Positions 18,116 through 28,951 of a stretch of DNA of 64,000 nt are shown here, in pieces. The notes under the pieces are model-generated. The model did not search any database. It was given only the letters and a program-made list of their open reading frames with translations, and was not told where the DNA came from. Position 1 is the stretch's first letter. Each line of letters starts with the position of its first letter. A program made the translations under genes and the position numbers. Source of the DNA: Alphaproteobacteria bacterium (GTDB lineage Bacteria > Pseudomonadota > Alphaproteobacteria > Rhizobiales > GCA-2746425); assembly GCA_024743215.1 (NCBI GenBank), contig JANSWZ010000006.1, forward strand, positions 1-64,000, given 5' to 3'.

Positions 18116-18862
18116 CTAGCGCCCGCCAGAGACATCCAGAAAAGCACCTGTCACATAGGATGCCTTAGGTGAAATCAGAAATAAAATCGCATCGGCCACT
18201 TCCGCGGCCGATCCTTCACGTTTCATCGGTATGGTATCGCGCAATTTCGCAACCCTGTCCGGTTCGCCGCCACTGGCGTGAATATCGGTATCAATGATGC
18301 CCGGGCGCACTGCATTGACGCGAATACCCGTTTCCGCAAGCTCAACAGCAAGGCCAGTGGTCAGCGTATCAATGGCGCCTTTGGAAGTCGCGTAGTCAAC
18401 ATATTGATGCGGCCCCCCCAGTCTTGCAGCGACCGACGACAAATTGATGATTGATCCACCAACACCGCCTGTTTCAAGCGACATCCGCTTGATGGCCTCT
18501 CTGGAATACACCATGGGGCCAATCACATTGACGCGCATCATCTCTTCCAGGCGCTCAGTACTCATTTGGGCAAGAGGAGACTTCACATCAACAATGCCTG
18601 CGTTGTTGACAAGCGCAGTCAGCGGCAGGCCCAATTGATCGATCTGGGTAAAAACCCGCTCTGTATCCGCTTCAACACCGACATCAGCCTGGATGGCAAT
18701 TGCGCGCCGAGACACGGCCTCAATCTTCTCCACGACAGATGCGGCAGAAGCCGCATCTGTGCGATAGGTCAGGCATACATCATACCCGGCCTTGGCCGCC
18801 CCAATTGCAACTGCAGCACCAATGCCCCGGCTTCCACCTGTGACAAGAACAAGACCGGACAT
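18116..18862 (-). CDS. SDR family oxidoreductase embedded in the suc-lpdA cluster
   Basis: NAD(P)-dependent short-chain dehydrogenase of 248 aa with all hallmarks: TGGSRGIGAAVAIG, NNAG, NLSSVAA (catalytic Ser) and YATSK (Tyr/Lys), ending in GAFLDVSGGR typical of the FabG/glucose-dehydrogenase subgroup. It sits between sucB (18 bp) and lpdA (21 bp) on the same strand and is surely cotranscribed with them. An SDR at this place recurs in related genomes, but its substrate is unknown to me. Confidence 0.93.
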   Translation of the reverse strand: MSGLVLVTGGSRGIGAAVAIGAAKAGYDVCLTYRTDAASAASVVEKIEAVSRRAIAIQADVGVEADTERVFTQIDQLGLPLTALVNNAGIVDVKSPLAQMSTERLEEMMRVNVIGPMVYSREAIKRMSLETGGVGGSIINLSSVAARLGGPHQYVDYATSKGAIDTLTTGLAVELAETGIRVNAVRPGIIDTDIHASGGEPDRVAKLRDTIPMKREGSAAEVADAILFLISPKASYVTGAFLDVSGGR

Positions 18863-18880
18863 GTCCCAAATGCCGCCTTC

Positions 18881-20200
18881 CTAGAGATCGAGAACGAGAC
18901 GTTGTGGATCTTCAATGGCTTCTTTCACACGCACCAGGAATGTCACAGCTTCCTTGCCGTCAACAATGCGGTGATCATATGAAAGCGCCAGATACATCAT
19001 TGGACGGATCTTGATCTCGCCACCCACAACCATCGGCCGTTCCTGGATTTTATGCATGCCCAGAATACCGGATTGTGGTGCATTCAAAATCGGTGTCGAC
19101 ATCAACGATCCATACACGCCACCATTCGAGATGGTAAAAGTACCACCCTGCATGTCGGCAATAGACAATTTCCCGTCCCGTGCTTTCTTGCCAAACGCAC
19201 CGATGGTTTTCTCCACTTCAGCAATGGATAGCGTATCGGCTTCTTTGACGACGGGAACAACAAGGCCTTTCTCTGTACCAACGGCAACGCCGATATGGTA
19301 GAAATTCTTGTAGATGATATCCGTTCCATCAACCTCGGCATTGACGGATGGTACGTCTTTCAGCGCCTGAATCACAGCTTTGGCGAAGAAACCCATAAAG
19401 CCAAGCTTTACGCCGTGCTTCTTTTCAAACAGCTCTTTGTAGTCTTTGCGCAACGCCATGACATTGGTCATGTCCACTTCGTTGAAGGTGGTCAGCATTG
19501 CTGCAGAATTCTGGGCATCCTTCAAACGGCGCGCAATAGTCTGGCGCAGCTTGGTCATCCGCACACGTTCTTCACGGGAACCATCATCGCTCACCCTTGC
19601 TGCAGCCGGAGTTGCTGCAGGTGCAGGTGCCGGTGTAGGAACCGCTGCCGGAGCAGCTGGAGCTGGTGCAACCACCGCGGCCGGTGCGGGCGCAGCAGGT
19701 TCCGCGGCGGCTTCAGGCGCAGCCATCGCATCGGCAATTCCCTGATCGAGGGATGCCATGACATCTTCTTTCAAAATCTGGCCGCGCTTGCCCGATCCTT
19801 CAACATCATCCTCTGTCAGATCATGTTCGGCCATTTTCTTCGCAGCTGCCGGTGATGCAGGCATGGCAGTCGCACTGGCTGCTGCAACAGGTGCAGCTTC
19901 TGGCACAGGCGCCGGGTCGGCAGCAGCTTCCGCAGTTCCATTACCGGAAGCGCCAGCAGAAGCACCGGCGTCAAGTGCAGCCAGCAAAGCACCAACTTCA
20001 ACAGTTTCGCCTTCCTGTGCAATGATTTCACTCAACACACCTGAACTGGGTGCTGGCACTTCGACCGTAACCTTATCGGTTTCCAGTTCCACCAGCGGCT
20101 CGTCGGCATTCACCGCATCGCCAACTTTCTTGTACCACTGACCGATAGTGGCTTCGGTGACAGATTCCCCCAGTGTCGGGACGCGAATTTCAGTTGCCAT
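18881..20200 (-). CDS. sucB: 2-Oxoglutarate dehydrogenase E2 (dihydrolipoyl succinyltransferase)
   Basis: Core of the 2-oxoglutarate dehydrogenase complex; transfers succinyl groups to CoA. It is 439 aa. It has one lipoyl domain (lipoylated Lys43 in [12 protein letters not shown]), an Ala/Pro linker, an E3/E1-binding domain at about 113-150 ([20 protein letters not shown]), a second long Ala/Pro linker, and the catalytic domain with SYDHRIVDG (His410). The single lipoyl domain fits SucB rather than pyruvate dehydrogenase E2. The start is 53 bp after sucA. Confidence 0.98.
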   Translation of the reverse strand: MATEIRVPTLGESVTEATIGQWYKKVGDAVNADEPLVELETDKVTVEVPAPSSGVLSEIIAQEGETVEVGALLAALDAGASAGASGNGTAEAAADPAPVPEAAPVAAASATAMPASPAAAKKMAEHDLTEDDVEGSGKRGQILKEDVMASLDQGIADAMAAPEAAAEPAAPAPAAVVAPAPAAPAAVPTPAPAPAATPAAARVSDDGSREERVRMTKLRQTIARRLKDAQNSAAMLTTFNEVDMTNVMALRKDYKELFEKKHGVKLGFMGFFAKAVIQALKDVPSVNAEVDGTDIIYKNFYHIGVAVGTEKGLVVPVVKEADTLSIAEVEKTIGAFGKKARDGKLSIADMQGGTFTISNGGVYGSLMSTPILNAPQSGILGMHKIQERPMVVGGEIKIRPMMYLALSYDHRIVDGKEAVTFLVRVKEAIEDPQRLVLDL

Positions 20201-20253
20201 TGTTAGAACTCTTTCGATTGCATCAATACATTAGACGATCAGAGCCTGTCGGA

Positions 20254-23220
20254 TTAAGACAGGGCCTGATCAAGAAAATCGGCTCGTTGTGCCAGATGGG
20301 TGGACATCAGACCTGTTGCCGTAGCCGCAGAAGCCGCGCGTCCCACATAGATAGGCCGCAAAGACGCTGCACCAATATGGTTCAGAACCCATTCGATATA
20401 ACTTTCGGCAAAACTCCAGGCACCCTGATTCTTGGGTTCTTCCTGACACCAGACCATTTCGGCCATTTTGAATCGACCCAATTCGGTGACAAGCGCCTTG
20501 GCCGGGAACGGATAAAGCTGTTCCAGGCGCAGCAGATAAACATCATTGATGCCCAGCTTCTCGCGCTCTTCATAAAGGTCATAGTAAACCTTGCCGGTGC
20601 ACATCACGACGCGGCGGATCTTGTCATCAGGTGCCAGTTTGATTTTTTCATCCGGCAGATATTCTGCGTCATCCCATAACAGGCGATGGAACGCGGAGTT
20701 AGGACCCATCTCTTCCAAGGTCGACTGCGCACGCTTGTGACGCAACAAAGATTTAGGCGTCATCAGGATCAATGGTTTGCGGAAATTCCGCTTCAACTGG
20801 CGTCGAAGAATGTGGAAGTAATTCGCCGGTGTCGTGCAATTCGCCACCTGCATATTATCTTCTGCACAAGCCTGCAAAAAGCGTTCTGGCCGGGCTGACG
20901 AATGCTCCGGTCCCTGACCTTCATAGCCATGAGGCAGCAGCAGCACCAGACCGCACATACGCAGCCATTTACGCTCACCCGCAGACAGGAACTGATCGAT
21001 CACCACCTGGGCGCCATTGACGAAATCGCCAAACTGGGCTTCCCAGAGTGTCAGCCCGTTTGGCTCTGCCAGCGAATAGCCATACTCATAGGCCAGCACG
21101 GCTTCTTCAGACAGCATCGAGTTGATGACATCATAATGGGCCTGATCTTCGGAGATACTGTTGAGCGGAATATATCGCCCCTCTGTTTCCTGATCATACA
21201 GCACTGAATGCCGCTGGGAAAATGTTCCGCGCTCGCAATCCTGACCGGACAGACGGATCGGGTGCCCTTCCTCGGCAAGCGTTCCAAACGCCATGGCTTC
21301 CGCCATAGCCCAGTCGATGCCAGTTCCGTTTTCCATCATCTTGGCGCGGTTGTTCATAAACCGCTGAATGGTTTTGTGAACTTTGAAGTCTTCGGGAACC
21401 TGCGTGATCTTCCTGCCGATTTCCCGCAGAGCTTCGACATCCTTACCGGTTTTGCCAACGCGCTTTTCATCAGAACTGTCAGCACGGCTCAGACCGGACC
21501 AGGCACCATCCAGCCAATCGGCCTTGTTGGGCTTGAAGGAATTGCCAATTTCAAACTCATTATCCAGATGCGACCGCCAGGACGCTTTTTGCCCGTCAAT
21601 GTCGTCTTGAGACACAAGGCCTTCGGCCAGCAATTTCTCACCGTAAATCTGCAAGGTGGTCGGATGACTGCGGATCTTCTTGTACATGATCGGCTGCGTG
21701 AAGGCCGGCTCATCGCCCTCATTATGGCCGTAGCGGCGATAGCAGAACATATCGATAACCACCGGTTTGCCGAATTTCTGACGAAACTCGATCGCAACCT
21801 TGGCCGCATAAACCACGGCTTCCGGATCATCACCATTCACATGGAAAATCGGCGCTTCAATCATCTTGGCCACATCAGAAGGATAGGGCGAAGAACGAGA
21901 GAGACGTGGATCAGTGGTAAAGCCGATCTGGTTGTTGATGATGAAATGTATCGAGCCGCCAGTGCGGTGCCCTTTAAGTCCGGACAATCCAAAACATTCT
22001 GCAATCACGCCCTGACCGGCAAAGGCTGCATCACCATGCAGCAGCAATGGCAGCACCGCCGAGCGGTCATGGTCATAAACCGAGTCCTGTTTCGCACGCG
22101 ACTTGCCCAGCACCACAGGATCGACAATTTCCAGATGGGATGGGTTCGCTGTCAGCGACAGATGCACATTATTGTCATCAAATTCGCGATCAGATGATGC
22201 GCCCAGATGATATTTCACATCGCCGGAACCTTCCACATCATCGGGCGCAAAAGAGCCGCCCTTGAATTCATGGAAAATCGCCCGGTGCGGCTTCGCCATC
22301 ACCTGCGACAGAACATTCAGTCGGCCACGATGGGCCATGCCAAGGACGATCTCTTTGACCCCAAGCTGACCACCACGTTTGATAATCTGCTCAAGAGCGG
22401 GAACGAGGGATTCGCCACCATCCAGACCAAAACGCTTGGTACCGGTGTATTTGACATCAATAAATTTCTCAAAGCCTTCCGCTTCAACAAGTTTGTTGAA
22501 GATCGCTTTCTTGCCTTCCGGCGTAAAGGAAACCTGCTTGTCCGGCCCCTCGATACGAGCCTGTATCCAGCTCTTTTCTTCCGGGTCAGAAATATGCATG
22601 AATTCCACAGCCATCGTCGAACAATAGGTACGACGCAGGATTTCAAGCATTTCCGGAATGGTTGCGAATTCAAGCCCAAGCACATGATCCAGAAAAATCT
22701 GCCTGTCATAATCAGCTTCGCTGAAGCCGTATGAGGAGGGGTGCAATTCTTCATGGTCGCGCTCTTCTGCCAGACCGAGCGGATCAAGATTGGCATGAAG
22801 ATGGCCGCGCATACGATAGGCGCGGATCATCATGATAGCACGCACGGAATCTCGCGTGGCGCTGTGGACCTGCGCGTCGGTGAGATCAACACCATTTGAA
22901 GTGGCTTTTTCGGCGATTTTCTCGCCTACAGCCTCGGTCACGGCAACGGGGGGAACATCGCCCCAGTCACCATCAAGTGCAGAGACCCACTCACCATTGG
23001 CTTTTACGGGCCAATCAGCGCGTTTCCAGGAAGCACCTCGGGCATTGGCCTGAACGTCCTGAGGCGCGTCCTTCAGCTTTGCGAAAAAATCTTTCCACTG
23101 CGCATCAACCGAATTGGGGTCGGCCTGATACTGAGCGTATATTTCTTCAATATAGGACGCATTGCCACCATACAGAAATGACGTCCCAGCAAAAATCTCA
23201 TTCGCCTCTTCACGAGCCAT
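20254..23220 (-). CDS. sucA: 2-Oxoglutarate dehydrogenase E1 (thiamine diphosphate dependent)
   Basis: Decarboxylates 2-oxoglutarate and passes the succinyl group to the lipoyl arm of SucB. It is 988 aa, slightly longer than the enterobacterial enzyme, as is usual in Alphaproteobacteria. The N-terminal segment FLYGGNASYIEEIYAQYQ binds the E2 core, the thiamine diphosphate site is around LLLHGDAAFAGQGVIAECF, and the C-terminal half includes GYEGQGPEHSSARPERFLQ. A 121-bp gap separates it from sucD, wide enough for an internal promoter, though I cannot point to one. Confidence 0.98.
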   Translation of the reverse strand: MAREEANEIFAGTSFLYGGNASYIEEIYAQYQADPNSVDAQWKDFFAKLKDAPQDVQANARGASWKRADWPVKANGEWVSALDGDWGDVPPVAVTEAVGEKIAEKATSNGVDLTDAQVHSATRDSVRAIMMIRAYRMRGHLHANLDPLGLAEERDHEELHPSSYGFSEADYDRQIFLDHVLGLEFATIPEMLEILRRTYCSTMAVEFMHISDPEEKSWIQARIEGPDKQVSFTPEGKKAIFNKLVEAEGFEKFIDVKYTGTKRFGLDGGESLVPALEQIIKRGGQLGVKEIVLGMAHRGRLNVLSQVMAKPHRAIFHEFKGGSFAPDDVEGSGDVKYHLGASSDREFDDNNVHLSLTANPSHLEIVDPVVLGKSRAKQDSVYDHDRSAVLPLLLHGDAAFAGQGVIAECFGLSGLKGHRTGGSIHFIINNQIGFTTDPRLSRSSPYPSDVAKMIEAPIFHVNGDDPEAVVYAAKVAIEFRQKFGKPVVIDMFCYRRYGHNEGDEPAFTQPIMYKKIRSHPTTLQIYGEKLLAEGLVSQDDIDGQKASWRSHLDNEFEIGNSFKPNKADWLDGAWSGLSRADSSDEKRVGKTGKDVEALREIGRKITQVPEDFKVHKTIQRFMNNRAKMMENGTGIDWAMAEAMAFGTLAEEGHPIRLSGQDCERGTFSQRHSVLYDQETEGRYIPLNSISEDQAHYDVINSMLSEEAVLAYEYGYSLAEPNGLTLWEAQFGDFVNGAQVVIDQFLSAGERKWLRMCGLVLLLPHGYEGQGPEHSSARPERFLQACAEDNMQVANCTTPANYFHILRRQLKRNFRKPLILMTPKSLLRHKRAQSTLEEMGPNSAFHRLLWDDAEYLPDEKIKLAPDDKIRRVVMCTGKVYYDLYEEREKLGINDVYLLRLEQLYPFPAKALVTELGRFKMAEMVWCQEEPKNQGAWSFAESYIEWVLNHIGAASLRPIYVGRAASAATATGLMSTHLAQRADFLDQALS

Positions 23221-23341
23221 CTTGTAATTTCCCGGAGAGCTTTCGCCCCCGTACCTTTTCCACTTTGATCCCAGATTCCACTGTGTTCTTTTGCCGCCGC
23301 ACCGTCAACAGTCCGGCGACCCAAGATTGTGCGATTGATGA

Positions 23342-24262
23342 TTATCCGTTGAGCAATTCAACCAGCGTTGTGCCAAGTTTGGCCGGAGATGGTGAAACGC
23401 GGATGCCAGCTTCCTGCATCGCCGCGATTTTGTCTTCAGCACCGCCCTTGCCACCGGAAATCACGGCACCTGCATGGCCCATGGTCCGGCCCGGAGGTGC
23501 AGTCCGCCCGGCAATGAAGCCAACAGTCGGCTTTGAACGGCCTTTCTTGGCTTCATCAGCCAGGAACTGGGCTGCATCTTCTTCGGCAGAACCGCCAATT
23601 TCACCAATCATGATAATCGACTTGGTTTCCTCGTCAGCGAGGAACATTTCCAACACGTCAATGAATTCTGTGCCCTTCACCGGATCGCCGCCAATACCGA
23701 CAGCGGTCGACTGACCAAGATTTTCATTGGTGGTCTGGAAGACCGCTTCATAGGTCAGCGTGCCGGACCGTGAAACGATGCCAACATTGCCCTTCTTGAA
23801 GATGTTGCCTGGCATAATGCCGATCTTGCACTCATCCGGTGTCATGATGCCCGGGCAATTGGGGCCAAGCAAACGGGATTTTGAACCCGCCAGATGATCC
23901 TTCACCTTCACCATGTCGACAACAGGAATGCCTTCGGTGATGCAGGTAATGAAGGAAATCTCGGCATCAATCGCCTCGATGATCGCTGCTGCTGCACCTG
24001 CTGGCGGCACATAGATTACCGATGCATCGGCACCAGTTGCTTCCTTGGCTTCCACAACGGTTGTAAAAATCGGCAATTCCTTGCCCGCTGCAACGCCAGC
24101 ACCTTCGCCAGCAGTCCAGGTTGAGCCACCCTTTTTGGGGTGAATACCGCCCACCATCTGTGTGCCGTGATAGGCCAGCGCCTGTTCAGTATGGAAAGTC
24201 CCGGTCTTACCGGTCATGCCCTGAACGATAATTTTCGTGGATTTATCGACGAGTATGGACAT
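23342..24262 (-). CDS. sucD: Succinyl-CoA synthetase, alpha subunit
   Basis: With SucC makes succinate and ATP or GTP from succinyl-CoA. It is 306 aa. The CoA-binding Rossmann region ([19 protein letters not shown]) is at the N-terminus, and the phosphorylated histidine is in [14 protein letters not shown] near residue 250. Its ATG directly follows the sucC stop codon with no gap, so the two subunits are translationally coupled. Confidence 0.98.
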   Translation of the reverse strand: MSILVDKSTKIIVQGMTGKTGTFHTEQALAYHGTQMVGGIHPKKGGSTWTAGEGAGVAAGKELPIFTTVVEAKEATGADASVIYVPPAGAAAAIIEAIDAEISFITCITEGIPVVDMVKVKDHLAGSKSRLLGPNCPGIMTPDECKIGIMPGNIFKKGNVGIVSRSGTLTYEAVFQTTNENLGQSTAVGIGGDPVKGTEFIDVLEMFLADEETKSIIMIGEIGGSAEEDAAQFLADEAKKGRSKPTVGFIAGRTAPPGRTMGHAGAVISGGKGGAEDKIAAMQEAGIRVSPSPAKLGTTLVELLNG

Positions 24263-25462
24263 TTACGCGCCCTCCTTCACAGCTTTGACGATCTTCTGCG
24301 CAGCATCATCCAGATCATCTGCAGCAATGACATTGAGGCCCGATTCATTAATGATGACCTTGCCACGTTCCACATTGGTACCTTCAAGGCGCACAACCAG
24401 CGGCACTTGCAGACCCACATCCTTAACAGCGGTGACCACACCCTCTGCAATCACATCGCAGCGCATGATGCCGCCAAAGATATTCACCAAAATACCTTTC
24501 ACATTCGGATCTGCAGTGATGATTTTGAAGGCTGCCGTTACCTTCTCTGTGGTCGCGCCACCACCCACATCCAGAAAGTTCGCTGGTTCTGATCCGTAAA
24601 GCTTGATGATATCCATGGTTGCCATGGCCAGGCCCGCTCCATTGACCATGCAGCCGATGTCACCATCCAGTGCCACGTAAGCCAGATCATATTTGGAGGC
24701 TTCGATTTCCTTGGCGTCTTCCTCAGATGTATCCCGAAGGCTCATCACATCATCATGGCGGAACAGCGCATTGCCATCGAAGGACATTTTCGCATCCAGC
24801 ACCCGCAGACGGCCATCTTTCATGACGATCAGCGGATTGATTTCCAGCAGGCTCATATCCTTTTCGACAAAGGCTGTGTAGAGCAGCGGAAACAGGAATT
24901 GACCATCTTTGCGGGCAACGGCATCGAGCTGCAATGCGTCACACACCTTGTCCGCGACAGCAGATGTTACACCATCAGAAAATTCCACATCAATCGTGTG
25001 AATCTTCTCGGGCGTGTCTTCTGCAACGGCTTCAATATCCATGCCGCCCTCGGTTGAAGCGACGAATGAAATTTTGCCGGTTTCGCGATTGACCAGAAGC
25101 GAGAGATACAATTCCCGCTCAATATCTGCACCATCTTCAATGTAAAGACGGTTGACCTGTTTGCCGGCCGGACCGGTCTGCTTTGTCACCAGCGTATTGC
25201 CCAGCATTTCCTGCGCATGGGTCACCACATCTTCATGTGAGAAAGCAAGCCGCACGCCGCCCTTGGCATCTGGAGCAAGTTCCTTGAACTTGCCCTTGCC
25301 TCGCCCACCGGCATGGATCTGGGATTTGACCACCCAAAGCGGGCCGCCCAATTTCTGCGCTGCAGCTTCTGCCTCATCGGCGGAAAAAATCGGCACACCA
25401 TCGGCAACAGGCGCGCCATATTCCTTCAACAGCGCCTTGGCCTGATATTCGTGGATATTCAT
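24263..25462 (-). CDS. sucC: Succinyl-CoA synthetase, beta subunit
   Basis: Nucleotide-binding subunit of succinyl-CoA synthetase, 399 aa. It starts [19 protein letters not shown], has the ATP-grasp region [16 protein letters not shown], and the C-terminal ligase domain with [17 protein letters not shown]. It follows mdh by 36 bp and abuts sucD. Confidence 0.98.
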   Translation of the reverse strand: MNIHEYQAKALLKEYGAPVADGVPIFSADEAEAAAQKLGGPLWVVKSQIHAGGRGKGKFKELAPDAKGGVRLAFSHEDVVTHAQEMLGNTLVTKQTGPAGKQVNRLYIEDGADIERELYLSLLVNRETGKISFVASTEGGMDIEAVAEDTPEKIHTIDVEFSDGVTSAVADKVCDALQLDAVARKDGQFLFPLLYTAFVEKDMSLLEINPLIVMKDGRLRVLDAKMSFDGNALFRHDDVMSLRDTSEEDAKEIEASKYDLAYVALDGDIGCMVNGAGLAMATMDIIKLYGSEPANFLDVGGGATTEKVTAAFKIITADPNVKGILVNIFGGIMRCDVIAEGVVTAVKDVGLQVPLVVRLEGTNVERGKVIINESGLNVIAADDLDDAAQKIVKAVKEGA

Positions 25463-25498
25463 GAATCACTCTTCCTTGATTATGCTCAGAGCCAAAGT

Positions 25499-26602
<1,104 letters not shown>

Positions 26603-26650
26603 TTAAGTGTGATCAGACCAAACCGTCGATTTCTTCAAGAGCCTTACGTA

Positions 26651-26669
26651 TACGTCAACAAATGACGTA
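26651..26669. repeat. Inverted repeat just after zapE
   Basis: TACGTCA-ACAAA-TGACGTA, perfect seven-base arms, ending one base before the zapE stop codon. It may be an mRNA 3'-end hairpin of zapE, but there is no T-run to make it a standard terminator. Confidence 0.5.
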
Positions 26670-27824
26670 CTAGTTTGATCCATCTTCCACAACCATTCCA
26701 TGCGGTTCAGCCAGATAATCCTTCGACTGCATTTCAATAAGACGCGATACTGTACGATCAAACGCGAATAATTCATTACCGGATTTTGCGCTGTAAAGCC
26801 GGTCTGGCGCATCAGCAGCCGAGGCAATCAGCTTCACCCGGTAATTATACAGTGCATCAATCAGATTAATGAACCGCCGTGCCGCATTCGCTGAGCTCTG
26901 TGTGAGCAGCGGAATCTCTTCAAGAATGACACTGTGGTACAGTTGTGCGATGGCAAGATAGTCGGCCGCACCTAACGGCCTGTTGCACAATTCATCAAAC
27001 GAAGCGCGTGCGACCCCCTGGGCAGCCTGGGGAATGACAATCTTGCGCCCCTTCATCTCAATCTCGGCTGCAACTCCCGGCTCATCCTTGCCGGTCAGAT
27101 CCAGCCATGCCTGATCCAGACCATCCTGTGCCGCTTGGCCAAGCGGCGAAAAATATGTCGTGCTCTGGCTCAGTTTCTCCAGTCGGAAATCCGTTCGGGC
27201 GGTCAATTCAACCACATTCACCCGGCTTTTCAACAGCGCAATGAATGGTAGAAACAATTGTCGATTGAGACCATTGGGATAGAGCTCATCTGGATCCACA
27301 TTTGAAGTGGCAACCAGTGTCACGCCATTTTCGAAGAAACGTTCAAACAGCCGTCCCAGAATCATCGCATCAGCAATGTCGACAACGTAAAACTCATCAA
27401 AACAAAGAAGTTTCATATTTTCCGACAGGGCGTCGGCCACAGGGGGAATTGGGTCCCCATCCTTCATCTTGCCATTCTTGATCAGTGCCCGTTGCGCATG
27501 AATACGTTCATGAACGTCGGCCATAAAGGCATGGAAATGAAATCGCTTCTTCTGCCGGATCGGGGATTCTTCAAAAAACAGATCCATCAGCATGGTCTTG
27601 CCACGCCCAACGCCACCCCAAATGTAAAGTCCCTTGGGAGCGGTTTTTGGACCGGATTTGGCAAACAGCCAGCCAAGCGAGCTCTTCTTGGACGCAAGCT
27701 CGTATTGTTTCAGCGCTTCTGTGAGCTCGGAAAATTTTTCAATCAGGGCAATTTGTGCGGGATCACGCTCAATTATGCCACCTTCAACAAGGCGTTGATA
27801 GCGCGTCTGCATGGCTTGCGGCAT
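26670..27824 (-). CDS. zapE: Cell division ATPase ZapE (AFG1 family)
   Basis: AFG1-like AAA protein of 384 aa. In bacteria ZapE associates with the Z-ring and destabilises FtsZ polymers; mitochondrial relatives act in respiratory-complex quality control. Walker A is GLYIWGGVGRGKTMLMDLFF at about residues 67-86, Walker B LLCFDEFYVVD, and the sensor region VATSNVDPDELYPNGLNR. An ATG four codons further in (27812) is an alternative start. Its place just upstream of mdh is common in Rhizobiales-type genomes. Confidence 0.95.
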   Translation of the reverse strand: MPQAMQTRYQRLVEGGIIERDPAQIALIEKFSELTEALKQYELASKKSSLGWLFAKSGPKTAPKGLYIWGGVGRGKTMLMDLFFEESPIRQKKRFHFHAFMADVHERIHAQRALIKNGKMKDGDPIPPVADALSENMKLLCFDEFYVVDIADAMILGRLFERFFENGVTLVATSNVDPDELYPNGLNRQLFLPFIALLKSRVNVVELTARTDFRLEKLSQSTTYFSPLGQAAQDGLDQAWLDLTGKDEPGVAAEIEMKGRKIVIPQAAQGVARASFDELCNRPLGAADYLAIAQLYHSVILEEIPLLTQSSANAARRFINLIDALYNYRVKLIASAADAPDRLYSAKSGNELFAFDRTVSRLIEMQSKDYLAEPHGMVVEDGSN

Positions 27825-27850
27825 GGAGCAACCAGAAACTGGTGAGAACC

Positions 27851-28483
27851 TTAGCGACTAACGGAAACGGGTGCGCCGCTTTTTGTTTGTCCGGAGAAAC
27901 GATTGCCACCGGCTGGCGACAGAGTTGCAACCTGCGACCCAGTGGCCCCGACAAGAACCACCTGGTTGTTCTGCAAATCCCACGCCGTAACATTGGCAAG
28001 TTCCACAGAGTTGCAGCCCTTCGTCGTGGCACGATACCCACCCGTCCAGGTGGTGAGTGTCATGAACAGCTGACACGTATCCGCTGTCGATGCCAACTGC
28101 CAGGCACCAAGCATATCAGCGCGGCTCAGTTGAACGGCAGAGACTGTTGGTTGAATAGGCTGTGGCGCAGCGGCAGCAGGCGCCTGCGTGATCTGCGTAT
28201 TGGCCGGTGGTGTTGTCACCCGTGGCGGTGCTGCATTGGCAGCGGCGGCTGGATCAAACGGCTGAGCACCAACGGGCTGACCCTGTTGTGTCAAAGCGGG
28301 CGCTGGCGCATTGGGATCAAAGGGTTGTCCGGCCTGCGTACCATCAGCTGAAGGAAGCGGCGGAAGATCACCAGACTGAACCGGGGCTGTCGGTGAACCG
28401 GAGAACGGATTTGGCAAACGCGTTTGACACGCACCAAGCAGAAATGAAGTTGCCAGAAGGGCGATGGCGCTTCGTGTAGCCAC
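27851..28483 (-). CDS. Omp19-like lipoprotein with protease-inhibitor (Inh/AprI) domain
   Basis: Predicted outer-membrane lipoprotein of 210 aa. The start is a GTG at 28483 with a strong GGAGG seven bases before it, giving a normal lipoprotein signal (VATRSAIALLATSFLLGAC, lipidated Cys at residue 19). A longer frame to 28609 would bury the signal behind about 40 residues. A Pro/Ala/Gln linker follows, then a C-terminal beta-barrel domain (about 120-210) of the Inh/Omp19 type, with MLGAWQL, TADTCQLFMTLT and ATTKGCN; the two cysteines of that domain could form its usual disulfide. Brucella Omp19 inhibits host proteases; whether this protein does is unknown. Confidence 0.85.
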   Translation of the reverse strand: MATRSAIALLATSFLLGACQTRLPNPFSGSPTAPVQSGDLPPLPSADGTQAGQPFDPNAPAPALTQQGQPVGAQPFDPAAAANAAPPRVTTPPANTQITQAPAAAAPQPIQPTVSAVQLSRADMLGAWQLASTADTCQLFMTLTTWTGGYRATTKGCNSVELANVTAWDLQNNQVVLVGATGSQVATLSPAGGNRFSGQTKSGAPVSVSR

Positions 28484-28951
28484 AGATGTGCCTCCGGTCC
28501 TTACGCGAACCTCAGTTCCGGCAATAGCGGTGGTAGCGCCATGACTGGCGAAAGCCGCTTGGATTTTCTGTCCGGACATTATAGTTCCCCTGTGACTCAA
28601 CTCATACAATTCGTCGACGCGTACGCCCTATGGTCCTTTTTTGACCAAATATACTGAATATTTTATTGACGCCACGGTTAAAAAAATCAATGGCGCAGTG
28701 AAATTACGGGCAAGATTTAGGTGTGGCACGTGTTGGAATTGTGGCACAGGCTCATTTCGAAGGCAGAACAGTCAACAATCCGGCCAGTCTGTTTCACCCT
28801 TGAAGACGCCTAACGATTGTCATAAATCTTTGCTACTTGGCGTAAACGTGACCTTTGGTATTATGTTCAGTCCTCGGACAGGCGTATCAGGTGGCGCCGG
28901 AGGGTGTTGAGGTTCAACCCGTCTGAACATTATTAATGACTGGGGGTCACC
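28484..28951. other. 468-bp divergent intergenic region
   Basis: Holds the promoters of the lipoprotein gene (minus) and the acyltransferase gene (plus). No gene is supported. The last part, between the candidate promoter at 28837-28864 and the acyltransferase ATG, forms a leader of about 80 bases with a GTTCA/TGAAC hairpin. Confidence 0.5.
28837..28864 (+). promoter_or_regulatory. Candidate sigma-70 promoter of the acyltransferase gene
   Basis: TTGGCG (28837-28842) and TATTAT (28859-28864) are separated by 16 bp and lie about 90 bp before the acyltransferase ATG. It is a reasonable but unproven match to the housekeeping consensus. Confidence 0.4.

Noticed and set aside
21208-22197. 329-codon open frame on the plus strand
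   Set aside because: It lies wholly antisense to sucA, has no family motif, and reads like the mirror of conserved sucA codons.
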